From positions 52,648,630 to 52,712,629 of the forward strand of contig OY292274.1 in assembly GCA_958496175.1 (NCBI GenBank): a stretch of 64,000 nt of DNA. Direction: 5' to 3'. This DNA comes from Sisyra terminalis. Taxonomy: Eukaryota > Arthropoda > Insecta > Neuroptera > Sisyridae. Positions 35,364-46,726 of the stretch are shown in pieces. Below the pieces are notes generated by a model. The model was not told the DNA's origin and did not search any database. It saw only the letters and a program-made list of their open reading frames with translations. Position 1 is the first letter of the stretch; each line of letters begins with the position of its first letter. The translations under genes were made by a program, and so were the position numbers.

Positions 35364-36960
35364 TATAGGTAAATTGCAGTAATCACATAAACAAATTTTC
35401 GTTGATCTTTTTCCTCAAAGTAAATATTCCAAAACATATTCATTCCAAAACAATTTACACTAAAGTTAGAATTCAATATTGATGAAATACAACTTGTATT
35501 TTAGACTTTAATTATTTCATCTGATCTGCGAAAATACATCTAATTTTTACACTTTATCGAGGTACTAATGTATATCTTCTGTGAGAAGTATGAAATATTT
35601 TCGGTACTCTTCGGTAGTCTAACTTTCATAATGCTGCTGTAGATAAATATTTTCTTTTTACGTTTGTACCATTACCATATTTAATCTGAAAAATATATGC
35701 CAAACTGTAGTTTAGGGAAATGAGCAATAAAATATTGAGGAAAAAGCTTCTAGAAAATTTTGGATTGTAAAAATATATATTCTATAAATTGGGTAATAGT
35801 TTTAGAAACTGTGGATTAGAAAAGTGAACGGAAACACATAATATAAGAACATATATTAAACGTTAAGAAAAAATGCCATTTAAATTTACATGGCTACGAA
35901 AAACTTTTGGAAGAAATCTGAAAATTCTCATAAAAGAACATAAATGAAAATAGTACAAAAATATAGATATAGGTCGCTTACCAACCCACATGTATTCCTC
36001 TTTTATTATATCAGGAAATTTTCGAATCACAAAGATACTGTAAAGCTCCATAAATTAAAACGTGAACTTATCATTTGAATCTTCTTGCGTGGAGTAAAAG
36101 AGAATTAATATACCAGATAACAAAATTTTAACTATTCTGTTTATTGTTTTTGTCTAAGCTTAAATTAATCCACGAACATAAACGATCCATGCAGTTTTAA
36201 CGAAGTTAGAAAGAGGCATACAACATAAACGAAAGCACAAAAGGGATCTAACTGGACACATTACCCGACACGTAACGGACAAAATAGGAAGGATTTCATT
36301 TAAATGTGCGTACACGTCCCAAAGTAATTAACAGAAATCCACCAGGTGCTATAAGTACCTTATGGACAGAAACATTGCTTGTTCACTTGACCAAATAGGT
36401 GACATTCTCATTTATTAGGACAATTCAAACGCAATGCTCGTAAAACTAACAACTGGAAATCGTTTTAATTAAATAACTTAATGCGAGGCATATTAAAACT
36501 GTTACACTTTCATTTTTAAGTTATGGTCCGATTATCCATTGCAATTTCAATGTTTCATACGAATCGCTATAAAGCATACGACATATATATGTAGGTTATA
36601 TTTTACGATTTAAAATTTTCAGGGTAAAAAAACGGTTTTCCATCTTCATTTTTCTTTTAATTTTAGAAATAAGTCCACTAAATTAAAATCGTGTAAAGCA
36701 ATGTCAATAGTGTCGATAATATTTTTTGATAATCACTCCTAATTTTTGAACTGAAACTGGAATTACTATAACAAATTAGCAATCAGTAAACCCCATTATT
36801 AATTATTTATAGGGTAAACAGGAATTTAAGGTTGATTAAACTGATTTCCACGGCAAAATTAATTTTAACACTCTATAGCAGAATCCAGAAGTTAATTAAA
36901 CGTTAATCAATTTCGGGATAAATACTACATTCTTTATCTTCTGGATCCTTGTATTATTAC
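35364..36960. other. AT-rich DNA, no gene accepted
   Basis: A minus-strand frame at 35863-36051 begins plausibly and has a GTAAGC donor-like site after the codons for MWV, but no acceptor or family support. Otherwise nothing was seen. Confidence 0.45.
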
Positions 36961-37070
36961 AAAGATAAAGTATTTTAGATTTAAGGCTTTCACGGTCGGT
37001 CTTATGCAAAATACAACTCTTGATTGAAAAAGTTGTGGCTCTCGGATCCAAAGCCGTGTCAAAAGGTTGA

Positions 37071-37124
37071 CAATGTCGCCAACGTTTCGCAACCTCTCCG
37101 GGTCGCATCTTCAGGGCGTAATTG
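37071..37124 (-). ncRNA. Hammerhead ribozyme, left arm of the Penelope-like pair
   Basis: Minus-strand copy of the motif described at 37630-37683, with CUGAAGA at 37108-37114 and GAAAC at 37084-37088. Stem I strands (37115-37124 and 37071-37080) and stem II are intact. Expected cleavage lies after the GAAACGUU, between 37081 and 37080. Confidence 0.8.
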
Positions 37125-37270
37125 CTCCGAAACTAATCGCAGGATGGTCCTCAAGTCGTCATATATACCATCCATTGTGGGTGGAAAATAAAGTTTAAAG
37201 CAGAAGAGCAGGTCAACCAATACGAGAAGAAGGGGATAATCCTTCTCTTTTTAGTTGAAGAGCTATTCAA

Positions 37271-37377
37271 CTAAAAAACCGGGAGAATCGCTTTCCAAGT
37301 AGGGTGAAGTTTGAGACCACTATCCTGTTGATGTTATTGGGATTCTTGTGGATCTCTATTCCTTCTCGGTGCTTTCT
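37271..37377 (-). pseudogene. Penelope-like ORF, C-terminal end, left copy
   Basis: The minus strand reads RKHREGIEIHKNPNNINR; one base is then missing relative to the right copy, after which the same SGLKLHPTWKAILP frame follows and stops at 37271. The pattern REAIEIxKxPxNxNRDxGxxLxxxW is the conserved tail following the GIY-YIG domain of Penelope-like polyproteins. The single-base deletion makes this copy non-functional, and the catalytic domains are absent. Confidence 0.8.
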
Positions 37378-37390
37378 TTTGAAAAAGTCA

Positions 37391-37483
37391 CGAGGTCTCG
37401 TGGCCAAGAATCCTAGGAACATCAACAGGGATAGTGGTCTCAAACTTCACCCTACTTGGAAAGCGATTCTCCCGTTTTTTTAG
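37391..37483 (+). pseudogene. Penelope-like ORF, C-terminal end, right copy
   Basis: The plus strand from 37406 encodes KNPRNINRDSGLKLHPTWKA, then ILPFF and TAG at 37481-37483. It matches the left copy and the Penelope-like C-terminal pattern. Upstream of 37400 the frame is decayed and meets the left copy. Confidence 0.8.
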
Positions 37484-37629
37484 TTGAATAGCTCTTCAAC
37501 TAAAAAGAGAAGGATTATCCTCTTCTTCTCTTATTGGTTGACCTGCTCTTCTTCTTTAAACTTTATTTTCCACCCACAATGGATGGTATATATGACGACT
37601 TGAGGACCATCCTGCGATTAGTTTCGGAG

Positions 37630-37683
37630 CAATTACGCCCTGAAGATGCGACCCGGAGAGGTTGCGAAACGTTGGCGACATTG
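37630..37683 (+). ncRNA. Hammerhead ribozyme, right arm of the Penelope-like pair
   Basis: Stem I: CAAUUACGCC (37630-37639) pairs with GGCGACAUUG (37674-37683), leaving a two-base internal loop. Core CUGAAGA (37640-37646); position 7 of the hammerhead core is free, so A is allowed. One extra U follows, then stem II GCGACC/GGUUGC (37648-37653, 37660-37665) with loop CGGAGA. GAAAC (37666-37670) is followed by GUU, giving a minimal stem III and H17 = U, with cleavage expected between 37673 and 37674. Such minimal stem III hammerheads are known from Penelope-like elements and may work as dimers. Confidence 0.82.
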
Positions 37684-37762
37684 TCAATCTTTTGACACGG
37701 CTTTGGATCCGAGAGCCACAACTTTTTCAATCAAGAGTTGTATTTTGCAAAAGATAAAGTAT

Positions 37763-38990
37763 GTTTTTCGAATCAAAAATCTACTTAAGCTTTTAAGAAT
37801 TACTTGTAACTTGCAAACTTTCCAAATCAGAAATACGTTTTTTCCTTTTTCGGCCAACATGATTCAATTTCTCGTAATATTGTAACCTAGCTAGAAAAAA
37901 ATCACAATCAAGTCCATATGGTCTTTCATAATACACCCCTCAAATGAAATTTTGAAGTCGTTACTGCAATTGTGTTCGTAGCAGCGTAAAATACCGGGAA
38001 CTAGAGCTTAATAATCAATTATGGTCAAAATCAATAAATCGATTTTTCTAAATTTGATAAAAATCAAATGACATTGATAAATATTGTAGCACCGAAAAAT
38101 TCCGGTATATTTAGTCGCTTGTTTTATCAATGACACAAATATTTTATCTCTAAAATAACTACACATTAAAATATCATATTTAAATATAATAACTATTTAA
38201 TTAAATCATAAAATATAATAAATAAGCACAACTACAGAAAGCAATTATAAATACGTCATTTTTATTCTGGAACCGGGTTCCTCCTTAACAAAATTTTAGG
38301 AAATTTGAACTTCAAAAAAATATTAACAAATTTTAACATCTGGTCGTAAAGTTTCATTTACGATTCCACAATATCCTTATGTAATTAATTATAATGAAAC
38401 TCTTATTGGCTTAGAATAAATAACCAAAGAGCCTTTTTACAAATGTTAACAATGTCTATGTATTTGTATAGCTTTTCTGATTACTTTTATCTTAAACAAA
38501 AATTCGAGAAATGTTCCACGGGTCTAAAGTGCTGGAGTATTTCTACACATTCAGTGGTCACTTCTTTGATACAGAGAACAAAGACATTATCCTTATTGTT
38601 ATAATTATTAATTTTAAATTTCAGAGGAGAGCATTTCTTTGTTAATACCATTATGATTCATTAATACACTCTGTACAGTTCCTGTATACAAAGGATATTG
38701 TAATTTCAAATAAATAAAAGGCTTCGCTCAGAGAATATGCAAGGGTCCTTTTTATGGTTTAAACTAAAGAAAATGTTACAGTACTTATGTCGTAAGCATT
38801 GATTGAACTTTAATGCCAATATTGGCGTTGTTGCCTTTTCTTATCAAAGAAGATGTCACTAGTAAAATCGTTAAAGAAGAACGTTTACAACCATTTATTT
38901 GCAATATGACGCTCTATCAATTATAAAAATATCAATTTATCCTTGCTATAAAGTTTGAACCATTTACGTATTCTTTTAAATGAATAAAAA
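37763..38990. other. AT-rich DNA, no gene seen
   Basis: Nothing recognisable. A plus-strand frame running out of the right arm (37646-37885) is a by-product of the ribozyme sequence and not a gene. Confidence 0.55.
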
Positions 38991-39163
38991 GCCTACCGGC
39001 AATCGACTGGACAAGATGGCAACCCTCCAAAACTGGCAGGTGTTGAGTTCAAATTTCGCATCGAGAAAATTTTTAATATTTATCGGTTAACGGATTTTTA
39101 TTAACCCTAGAATTTCTAAGACCTTCGTAGTAAGGCGAGGGTAATTAACACTGAGAAAAATGG
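38991..39163 (+). repeat. tRNA-derived SINE, copy 5
   Basis: Diverged head CTACCGGCAATCGACTGGAC, then CAAAACTGGCAGGTGTTGAG, the body GGATTTTTATTAACCCTAGA and GAGGGTAATTAACA. A and B boxes are partly mutated. Confidence 0.8.
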
Positions 39164-39512
39164 ATAGTAAATATGCTTTTGAGAAAAAACATGTTGAAAA
39201 TATCTTGAACTTTTGTTACAATACGAATTAATAAAAAATAATGTAGGTAAGTATCCCACATTTTTCATTAAAGTACCTCCTATTTTATAACAGCTCTACA
39301 ATTAGCTAGTATACGGTCGGATGGGTAATTATTTTTTTTAATTTTAAGGTAGTTTTTGCAACTAACAACAACTTTTGATTTAAGTATATTCAGGGAATTG
39401 TATACTAAACTCTTATGAGTTTTCATAAGTTTTCAATAACTTTTAGGTCTGGAAAGTTCTTTTATCAAGAAATCATTGAGGCATTATAAGAAGAAATAAT
39501 AATTTATTTAAG
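39164..39512. other. AT-rich DNA between two SINEs
   Basis: No feature seen. Confidence 0.5.
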
Positions 39513-39686
39513 ATTACTGGTAGCTGAGTGGTCAAGATGTTTGCTCTAAATTTGGTAGGTGTTGGTTTCGATCCTCGTTACAAGTAAATTTTCTATATTT
39601 CTCCAATATGGATTTTTATTAACTCTAAAATCGCTAAAGACCTTAGATGTAATAAAGCAATGGTAAATAACAATTATAAAAAAATG
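39513..39686 (+). repeat. tRNA-derived SINE, copy 6
   Basis: Nearly complete copy: A box region GGTAGCTGAGTGGTCAAG, B box GGTTTCGATCCTCG, body GGATTTTTATTAACTCTAAA and tail AATGGTAAATAACAATTA followed by A-run. Confidence 0.87.
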
Positions 39687-41342
39687 TTTTGTATGGTATG
39701 TAACGATAGAAGGGGACACTGTACCGCAAAAGTTTGTACACATTTTAATTTTAAAATAAATATTAAGAAAACTTAAACTTTTTTAAATTCTGGTTACTTT
39801 TAACTGTGGTATCAACAAAACCTATCACGATTTGTAGAGGAAAAAATGCAGGTGGTAGTATTTTTTTGATCGGAAACAGTATAAATAAGTGATCTTCAAA
39901 ATAAGGGATCATTTTAGCTTTTGTGAATATTTTTAAAGAATGAGTAGACAATCTATAATATGTACTTGCAAAATTATACATGAGTTATGAATACAAAGTA
40001 TTGATAGACTCCTGAATAAATATTAAAAAACTAAACATCCCTTACTTTTATAGAATTGAAACCATGTATAATTGTATAGGGACATTATATTTACAGAGAA
40101 AATTGGAATTGCAAATCTATTCATTCAAATTAGCGCGAACCATATTTGTATATGATTTCAGTGTATTGAGATTGTATTCAGGTTATGTTGATTTTAACAG
40201 AACTGATGTAAGAGCAAAGCATGGTTTCAGGTGCAGATTGGATTAGTTGTTGATGACCCTGATAAAGACAACCTCCGTATGCAGTTGACTTAACCAGGAG
40301 ATAAACTATCTAAACATTACAGCGACGATGTTGTGAGACGCTAGTTACACTCCCGAGCATCGATATAAATTCCACCATAAACTCCTAATTCAATCCCGTA
40401 TGGATTTGACAACCAAATTATCGCCATATCAGTGTCTATCAAGCAGTTGTAAATTGAAAAAAAAAGTAAGTAAATATCATCCCTAATTGAAAAATCTTGA
40501 AGAAACTCTATAGCCACTATTACAACATTGACAGCAAAGATAAATCGTTAATTTGATGTTTTTTACAAGAGGGAAAAATCATCTTACGTTTTAATTGCAT
40601 AAAAACTCATTAAGAAAATTCATAAACTATAATTTTATTTTATTCAAAATTAATTAGATGCTTCATAATAGTACACCAGTGTACTTAATGCAATGTAGAA
40701 AAGCACTCTCGAGAGAAAACTTTTATTAAAATCAAGCAAGAACAAAATTTATATAATAAGAGCGTAAGTTATTGAATTTTTCTACTCTCAAGTACCTAAT
40801 AATGTAATTGAAAACTAAGCGAGGCACAGTGCAATTTGTTTATATTTGCATCGGTTGTCTGTCTTTCTTTTTAGTTTTCGTCGTATTTTTTCATTAGTAT
40901 TTTTTTTAAGTTTAATACCACAAACACAATTTTCCCTTGTTGATATCGTTGTTTATATTGCTTGAAACTAGTATTAAAACTGGTGTCGTAGATCATACGT
41001 TATTGGTATCATAGGGCTAGAAAACATGATGAATCAGCTCCGGGATGATATTTTAATCCGGGATGATACATAAGCGTTGTCTAGGTATCAATTAAATACT
41101 TAGATTCTGGGCATTTCAGATGTTTATTTTATTAGATATTGGAGAAAAAAAATAAGTGAAAAACAGAATAAAAATTTTTCTTAGAATTGGCTCAAACGAT
41201 TAATCCAACATTCTTATATAATTTCGGGTTGATAATGCTTTTTTATAAAAAAAAATTACAATTGCATAGTCATAAAAATTCTTCATTTAAAAAAAAAAGA
41301 AATCAATAAATTGGTTGTGTCCATAATTTACATAATATTAAT
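39687..41342. other. AT-rich DNA with one less-AT-rich island
   Basis: The island at 40215-40445 is richer in G+C, without a frame or repeat that I recognise. CCGGGATGATA occurs twice within 30 bp near 41041 and 41059. Confidence 0.45.
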
Positions 41343-41393
41343 TATTTTGTAGAAGGAAAGTGGACTTTAAGGATGTAAATCCATATACTAATC

Positions 41394-41446
41394 ATTAATT
41401 TACCGACGTTTCGGTCCTTTATTTGACCTTCATCAGGCTTCTTAAT
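41394..41446 (-). ncRNA. Hammerhead ribozyme motif, left arm of 41-43 kb element
   Basis: Minus strand: AUUAAGAAGC, CUGAUGA (41430-41436), A, stem II GGUC with loop CAAAUAAAG-like and GACC, GAAAC (41408-41412), GUC, then GGUAAAUUAAU. The core is perfect. Stem I pairs C/G at the base and AUUAA/UUAAU distally with a large internal loop. Confidence 0.78.
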
Positions 41447-41463
41447 ATGAAGTACACAATATA

Positions 41464-42485
41464 TATTAGTGTCTCCGTTATTTCCCAAATTGATTTTTTT
41501 ACAGCGATCACCCCCTGAATTTTTAGTTTAAGACACAAAAAAAATTATCCAATACAATTAAGCTCTTGATTTCTTGATTAAACCGTGCCGGAATCATGTT
41601 ACTTTTACCATTAAAATAACATGAGATTATTTGACTTTTTACTTTTAATTTTTTTTCTTAGAAACAAGTGGATCAAAAGATTTAAGATTAAATTATTATG
41701 ACGTAAAATTTAACGCTCTACAAAAAAGGTCTATTATGAATTTTCGATTAGATCACTCCATTAAGAGTTATTCAACATTTAATTTATTGACAAGTTCTAA
41801 GAAATTTATCATAGATGGTGTCAGGGGAAATGGTAAAAATTCGAATTTTAATTGAACTTTTGTCGATAGTCTCATTAATTAGTATGAAATTCACTTCGTA
41901 GGTACAAAATATTGATGAAAATACGTTAAATTATCCTGGATAAAGTGAATTTCATGACTATAGCGAATTCGGATCTTATGTCACCTGTTTTAATTGTCAA
42001 AAAATGGTATTTTGTTTAATTTTCAATTCAAGCCTTAAAATTAACACAAATAATCACTGGCGCTCTAATGATTACAATTTTTATTTTCTCTTTCAATGAT
42101 TTTATAGTTAAATAGTAAAAAAGGGGCAAAAAGTTGAAAATATTGGAAGATTTATATTAGGCACAAGTTAAATGTTGAATAACTTTTAATGGAGTGATTT
42201 AATCGAAAATTCATAATTAACCTTTTTGTAGAGCTTTAAATTTTACGTTAGAATAATTTGATCATGAATCTTTTCATTCATTTGTTTCTGAGAAAAAAAA
42301 TTAAAAGTAAAAAGTCAAATAATCTCATGTTATTTAAATGGTAAAGTAAAATAATTCCGGCACGGTTTAATCAAGAAATTAAGAGCTGTATTGTATTGGA
42401 TATTTTTTTTTATATCTTAAACTAAAAATTCAGGGGGCGATCGCTGTAAAAAAAATTAATTTGGGAAATAACGGACACCCTAATA
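41464..42485. mobile_element. 1,022-bp TA-flanked element with ~320-bp inverted arms
   Basis: It starts TATTAGTGTCTCCGTTATTT and ends with the near-complement ending ACACCCTAATA; the arms (41464-41785 and 42163-42485) mirror each other. TA is duplicated at 41462-41463 and 42486-42487. The proof of insertion is that removal of the element plus one TA restores the sequence expected from the opposite arm of the host palindrome (CACAATATACATCT). TA duplication fits the Tc1/mariner superfamily. The 380-bp middle has no transposase, and holds a smaller dyad (GAAATTCACTT / AAGTGAATTTC). Confidence 0.85.
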
Positions 42486-42810
42486 TACATCTTAATAACA
42501 GCAACATTTTTTTCCATATCTCACACATGCAATGAATCTTTTTTAAAATTAATATTTTTATATTAAAAATTTTTTACATTAAAATTGTTTAGAATAAGTT
42601 AGTTAAAAACGTGTTAATTAAAATAATGTTAATCTATCGTTGCTATCGTTTGGCAATCGTCGCTTTTAAAATGATTTTAATTAACACGTTTTTAACCAAC
42701 TTATTATAAACAATTTTTATGAAAAAAATTTTAATATAAAAATTTTTAAAGCATGTGTGAGATACGGAAAAAAATGTCGCTGTTATTGAGATGTATATTG
42801 TGTACTTCAT

Positions 42811-42863
42811 ATTAAGAAGCCTGATGAAGGTCTAATAAAAGACCGAAACGTCACTAAATTAAT
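42811..42863 (+). ncRNA. Hammerhead ribozyme motif, right arm of 41-43 kb element
   Basis: AUUAAGAAGC, CUGAUGA (42821-42827), A, stem II GGUC/GACC with loop UAAUAAAA, GAAAC (42845-42849), GUC, then ACUAAAUUAAU. The core is perfect and the motif is the inverted partner of 41394-41446. Expected cleavage lies after C42852. Confidence 0.8.
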
Positions 42864-42914
42864 AATTAGTATAAGGATTTACATCCTTAAAGTCCACTTT
42901 CTTACTACAAAATA

Positions 42915-45712
42915 AATAAAAAAATAATCGCTTTGTGCAATGATGCCATTTGAGGCCTATCAATACATGAACATTAATTAAAGGTTTAGATTATAAAACA
43001 AGATTTAATATTAGTTTTTTTTTAAATGGAAGAAATAAATTTTAGTATAATTAAAGGTAAATGAAATAATTAACTGACAATTTTAACACAACAACAATTA
43101 ACAACCCAACAATTAAGTGTAAAAATATAGTAATTTTAAAAAACATCTTTTTTTATACAATCCATAAAGTTTTATAGTGGTTTATTTTTAAAAGCCTTAT
43201 GAACCCTAAAATCTATTAAATTAAAAATCCCTAATTTGTTTAAGATTAAAGTTTGCCCAAATTTAATAATTAATAATAATTAATAATTTAATAATTTAAG
43301 ATTATTTCTAAAATTTAAGATTAAGCGGCTGAGGCAGTTGTTAGAAACTATATTTTTTCGGCTTTCCATTTATAATTATTTTTTTAAAATAATTAATTGA
43401 GATAGAGATCTGAAACTTCCAAGATTGTAGTTTATTATTAATAATTACATACTTACAAAGTATAATTAAATTATATTTCCAGGGACGATTCATTATGCTT
43501 AGTGCTCATATCCTTTGGCTGTTTAATAAAAATGTCTGGAAATTACAGTTTTCCAGGTGTGTTTTGAGAATAAGATTAGAGGGATCAGAGTATGTTGTTT
43601 CGCAAAGTATGAAATTAATAAAATCACAGAAATAAGGGTTCCAATCTTTTACGGGTACTTCACATTTTATTGATTTGGTTGCTAAAATCTTTCTTTTATT
43701 AGACTTGGAGGTTTTAAATTTGTGAAATTGTTATTTTTTATGGTTTATAGTAAGAAAATTGAGAACAAGTTGAATTCCAAATGCCATTTTTGAAAGAACT
43801 TTTTTTTAATCGACTGCTAATTATGACAATTTAATAAGTTCAAGGTATCTTAAAAAAATACATTCATTCTTTTTTTGAGAAAAACCAGAGATGTGAAGTA
43901 GAAATTGTGACCAAAATCGCAATAAAACAATTATTAAAAATAAAATTCTTTCACCTATAATGCAATTTCTTTTTCAACAAAAGAATTTTGCCCTTCTTTG
44001 GCGTAAAACGATGTATTAGTATAGGATATACAATTAGTATAAGATACTAAATAACAACTCATTTTTAGTGGCCAAAAATTTTGTTAGATGGTTTACTTAT
44101 TCACAAAATCCTGATAAGATATGCATGGGATTACCAATTAGCGATTTTTGACGAATTAGAAATTCATTTGATACTATTTCTTAGAATAATTTTATTAGAG
44201 ATTTATTCTTATTTTTTCATTAAAATTTTGATCTAAACCTGGACTCAGCACTTTAGATTTTTCTCAGTTATTCCATGCACTTGACACTTTCAACCTATTT
44301 TAACTTCAAATAGTCATTAATTATTTATATGAGATTCTTCGGTATTGAAAAAATCTTTTAAAATAAACCTTATACTTTCTCATGTACTCCTAAGCGAGTA
44401 CCCTGTATCTACATTCTTCCCTCTTCTCCTTATCTATCATTTTTCTCTATTTATGGGTTTTAAATGAAATAAAAACCTGCTAATTCAAAGGCTGACTTCT
44501 AGTATCTTATAACAAGCGATAAGCTTTATTTCACTAATTATGATTTGAAAAAAATGTAATATATTTTGAGATTTTTTTATTCCATGATAATAATTAACTG
44601 TTTTATGTTGCGCCACTAATATAATTTAGCTATTATACTGAGCATAAACAGTTTTTCTTCAATGATCGTAGAACAAGATTGAATTTGTAAAAGTACAATA
44701 TTGAAAAGTATAATAAAACAACACGCACATGTGCGAATCGTTACAACTTAATCGTCCATGAGAAATTGAATTTCTCGAATTTTCTTCCGTTAGTTCTAGC
44801 TGAAATAAACCAGGTTACCATGTATTAAGTTGAGATTTTTAAGCTTATCCATTTTATCTTTGTAACATGAACAGAAAAAAAAATGAAACTGATGCTATTG
44901 CTTTAAATCTAGAAAAATCAGCAATATGTAGGTATAGCGAAAATGCTCGTTCACATAATATATATGACGTTTATCTTGATAAGCAGGATTAATATTTTGA
45001 GACAATTTGAAAATGCTTTCGCATTTTTCTGTGTGCCAGAGAAAGACACACACAAAATAAAGAAAAACGAAAAAGAAACCTTTTTCTCCGTATTAAATCG
45101 ACCAGAATAATTAGAAGTCCATGGCAGTAGTTTTCTATACGTGGGTGAGTTTCTTACTTACATTCTTACTTGCTCACTTATTTTATACAAGTTTGTTCTG
45201 ATAAGTTTTCAAGAAATGCTTACAGGCAAAAATCTACTTTGTTATCATGTAATTTGTAGGGGACATTGAGAGCTGTTTAAGCTTTTGTTAATTACGTTTT
45301 TCTAATTTTCTTCATATTTAGTTAAAATTACCATTTTCTTTTCTTCAATTTCCAATGTCTTAAATTTCATTGTAATTTTTTTTAAACCTCATTAATCGAA
45401 AAAATAAGGTATATACTTTCAGGTGAAAATATTGCATTAAAATTTTTTAGATAAACTTTAGTAAAATTACTCTCATTATCTTTTATCAATACAATAAACT
45501 GCAATTGGAAATAAATATCAATACAACTAATTAATATTGATAGACATCAAATTTTGAAAAATATGTATGTTTCTGACAGATTAGTCATGGATAGGGATGC
45601 AAAATTGCACGTAAAAACATTGAAGTTTATGAATGATATTTTGATTTTTTTTTGATGATTTTTATCGCCATATAAATGCATGTGTATAAAATATTTCAAA
45701 AGAATAATAAAC
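42915..45712. other. AT-rich DNA, no gene seen
   Basis: Extremely AT-rich, with TTAATAATTAATAA-type simple sequence at 43260-43320. No coding, RNA or transposon assignment. Confidence 0.55.
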
Positions 45713-45847
45713 GGTTTACTGGTGGCCGAGTGGTCAAGGTGTTTGCTCTAAAACTGGTAGGTTTCTCAATTACGAAATTTTATTAATCCTACAGTTGCTA
45801 AAAACCTTCGCAATTATAAAGCAACGGTAAATAATAATTAAAAAAAC
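45713..45847 (+). repeat. tRNA-derived SINE, copy 7 (B box deleted)
   Basis: Best A box of the window (TACTGGTGGCCGAGTGGTCA) followed by GTGTTTGCTCTAAAACTGGT, then a deletion that removes the B box, and the usual tail CAACGGTAAATAATAATTA with A-run. Without the B box internal RNA polymerase III initiation should be weak. Confidence 0.85.
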
Positions 45848-45868
45848 ATACGATACCGTGAAATTATA

Positions 45869-45961
45869 AACTACGTCAGTTTATAATCTTTAATCATTAG
45901 ATTACAGTTTAATCTACCGTAAGTTTAAAATCTAAAGTTTATATTATAAACTGACGAAGTT
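45869..45961. mobile_element. 93-bp TA-flanked palindromic MITE
   Basis: Ends AACTACGTCAGTTTATAAT and ATTATAAACTGACGAAGTT are inverted repeats; TA lies on both sides (45867-45868, 45962-45963). No coding capacity; Tc1/mariner-like by target site only. Confidence 0.6.
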
Positions 45962-45963
45962 TA

Positions 45964-46724
45964 CATATCTACGTTTGTGACAAAGGGAGTTATATGATTA
46001 TCATGAACGGGACGGAAGATTCCGCTATGATAAAATATCGTTCATAAAACATCGGTTATGAACAACGATGTATCATTGATTTTTTAAGTTTCAATATCGA
46101 CGTTAAAGTATCGACATTCATGATCGATATATCGATGTTAGAAAAAAAAATCAATAAATCGTTTGGATCTGTAGATATATATAAAAATTATTTCAAAACT
46201 CAATCTCTTTATATTACGTTGAATACTCAACCACGTAGCAAAAAATAATTTTGCAGTGACGTTACTATACAGCTCTTAAGAAATATTGGGATTATAAGCA
46301 AAGTTTAAGTTTCTAATTTGGTCTTAAATTCAATATGATTTATATGTGTTCATTATGAAGAATTATAATCTTAAAGTATGTATTATTTACAGAATTTTAA
46401 TTTTCATTTACCAGAGTTACAAAGAAATGCAATGTTTTTCAAATTTTTGAAATTTTTAACCAACAAAACAAAATAAGACTAATTATATAAGTAATATGAT
46501 TGAACTCGGCGAATGGCAGAGGCTCCATTCATTGATCCAGAATTAGTCTTTGGGGACTTAGGAAATATAAATATTATTCCTAATGAAGTAATACTAAGGA
46601 CCAAAATCACAACAAAAGAATGATGAACAATCCTTCTTAAAATTTAACTGCAGAAATACTAAATTTTAGTAGATATTAGACTAAATTAGTGGCAGAGTCA
46701 TAACCAGGCTATTACCGTATCCCA
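45964..46724. other. AT-rich DNA with ATCGAT-rich patch
   Basis: At 46015-46160 many ATCG and CGAT strings and short dyads such as CGTTCATAAAAC / GGTTATGAACAACG occur. No gene seen. Confidence 0.45.
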
Positions 46725-46726
46725 TA

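Larger units (their letters stand above)
36974..37749. mobile_element. Inverted pair of Penelope-like element 3' ends with hammerhead ribozymes
   Basis: Two copies of one Penelope-like 3' end face away from each other: the left on the minus strand, the right on the plus strand, with arms of about 350 bp joined near 37380. Each arm holds, in order, the C-terminal end of the endonuclease ORF, an untranslated region, a hammerhead ribozyme and a distal tail. The whole unit is flanked by the 13-bp direct repeat AAAGATAAAGTAT (36961-36973 and 37750-37762). The left tail is about 30 bp longer than the right. Penelope-like elements encode a reverse transcriptase and GIY-YIG endonuclease, and often carry hammerheads in their terminal repeats; partial inverted copies are known for them. 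Confidence 0.85.
41343..42914. mobile_element. Hammerhead-bearing palindromic element with a nested insertion
   Basis: Outer ends TATTTTGTAG (41343) and CTACAAAATA (to 42914) begin two long inverted arms that include GTGGACTTTAAGGATGTAAA-like sequence and a divergent pair of hammerhead motifs. The arms continue inward to a centre near 42630-42670 once the 1,022-bp insertion at 41464-42485 is removed, giving an original element of about 550 bp. There is no coding sequence, so it is a non-autonomous relative of Penelope-like or similar hammerhead-carrying retroelements. Its flanking duplication could not be defined. Confidence 0.75.

Noticed and set aside
35863..36051. Minus-strand frame starting MELYSIFVIRKFPD with a GTAAGC site inside.
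   Set aside because: No acceptor upstream and no known family; frames of this size are expected by chance.
40215..40445. Less AT-rich island that might hold an exon or transposase piece.
   Set aside because: All frames are interrupted and none of the peptides is recognisable.
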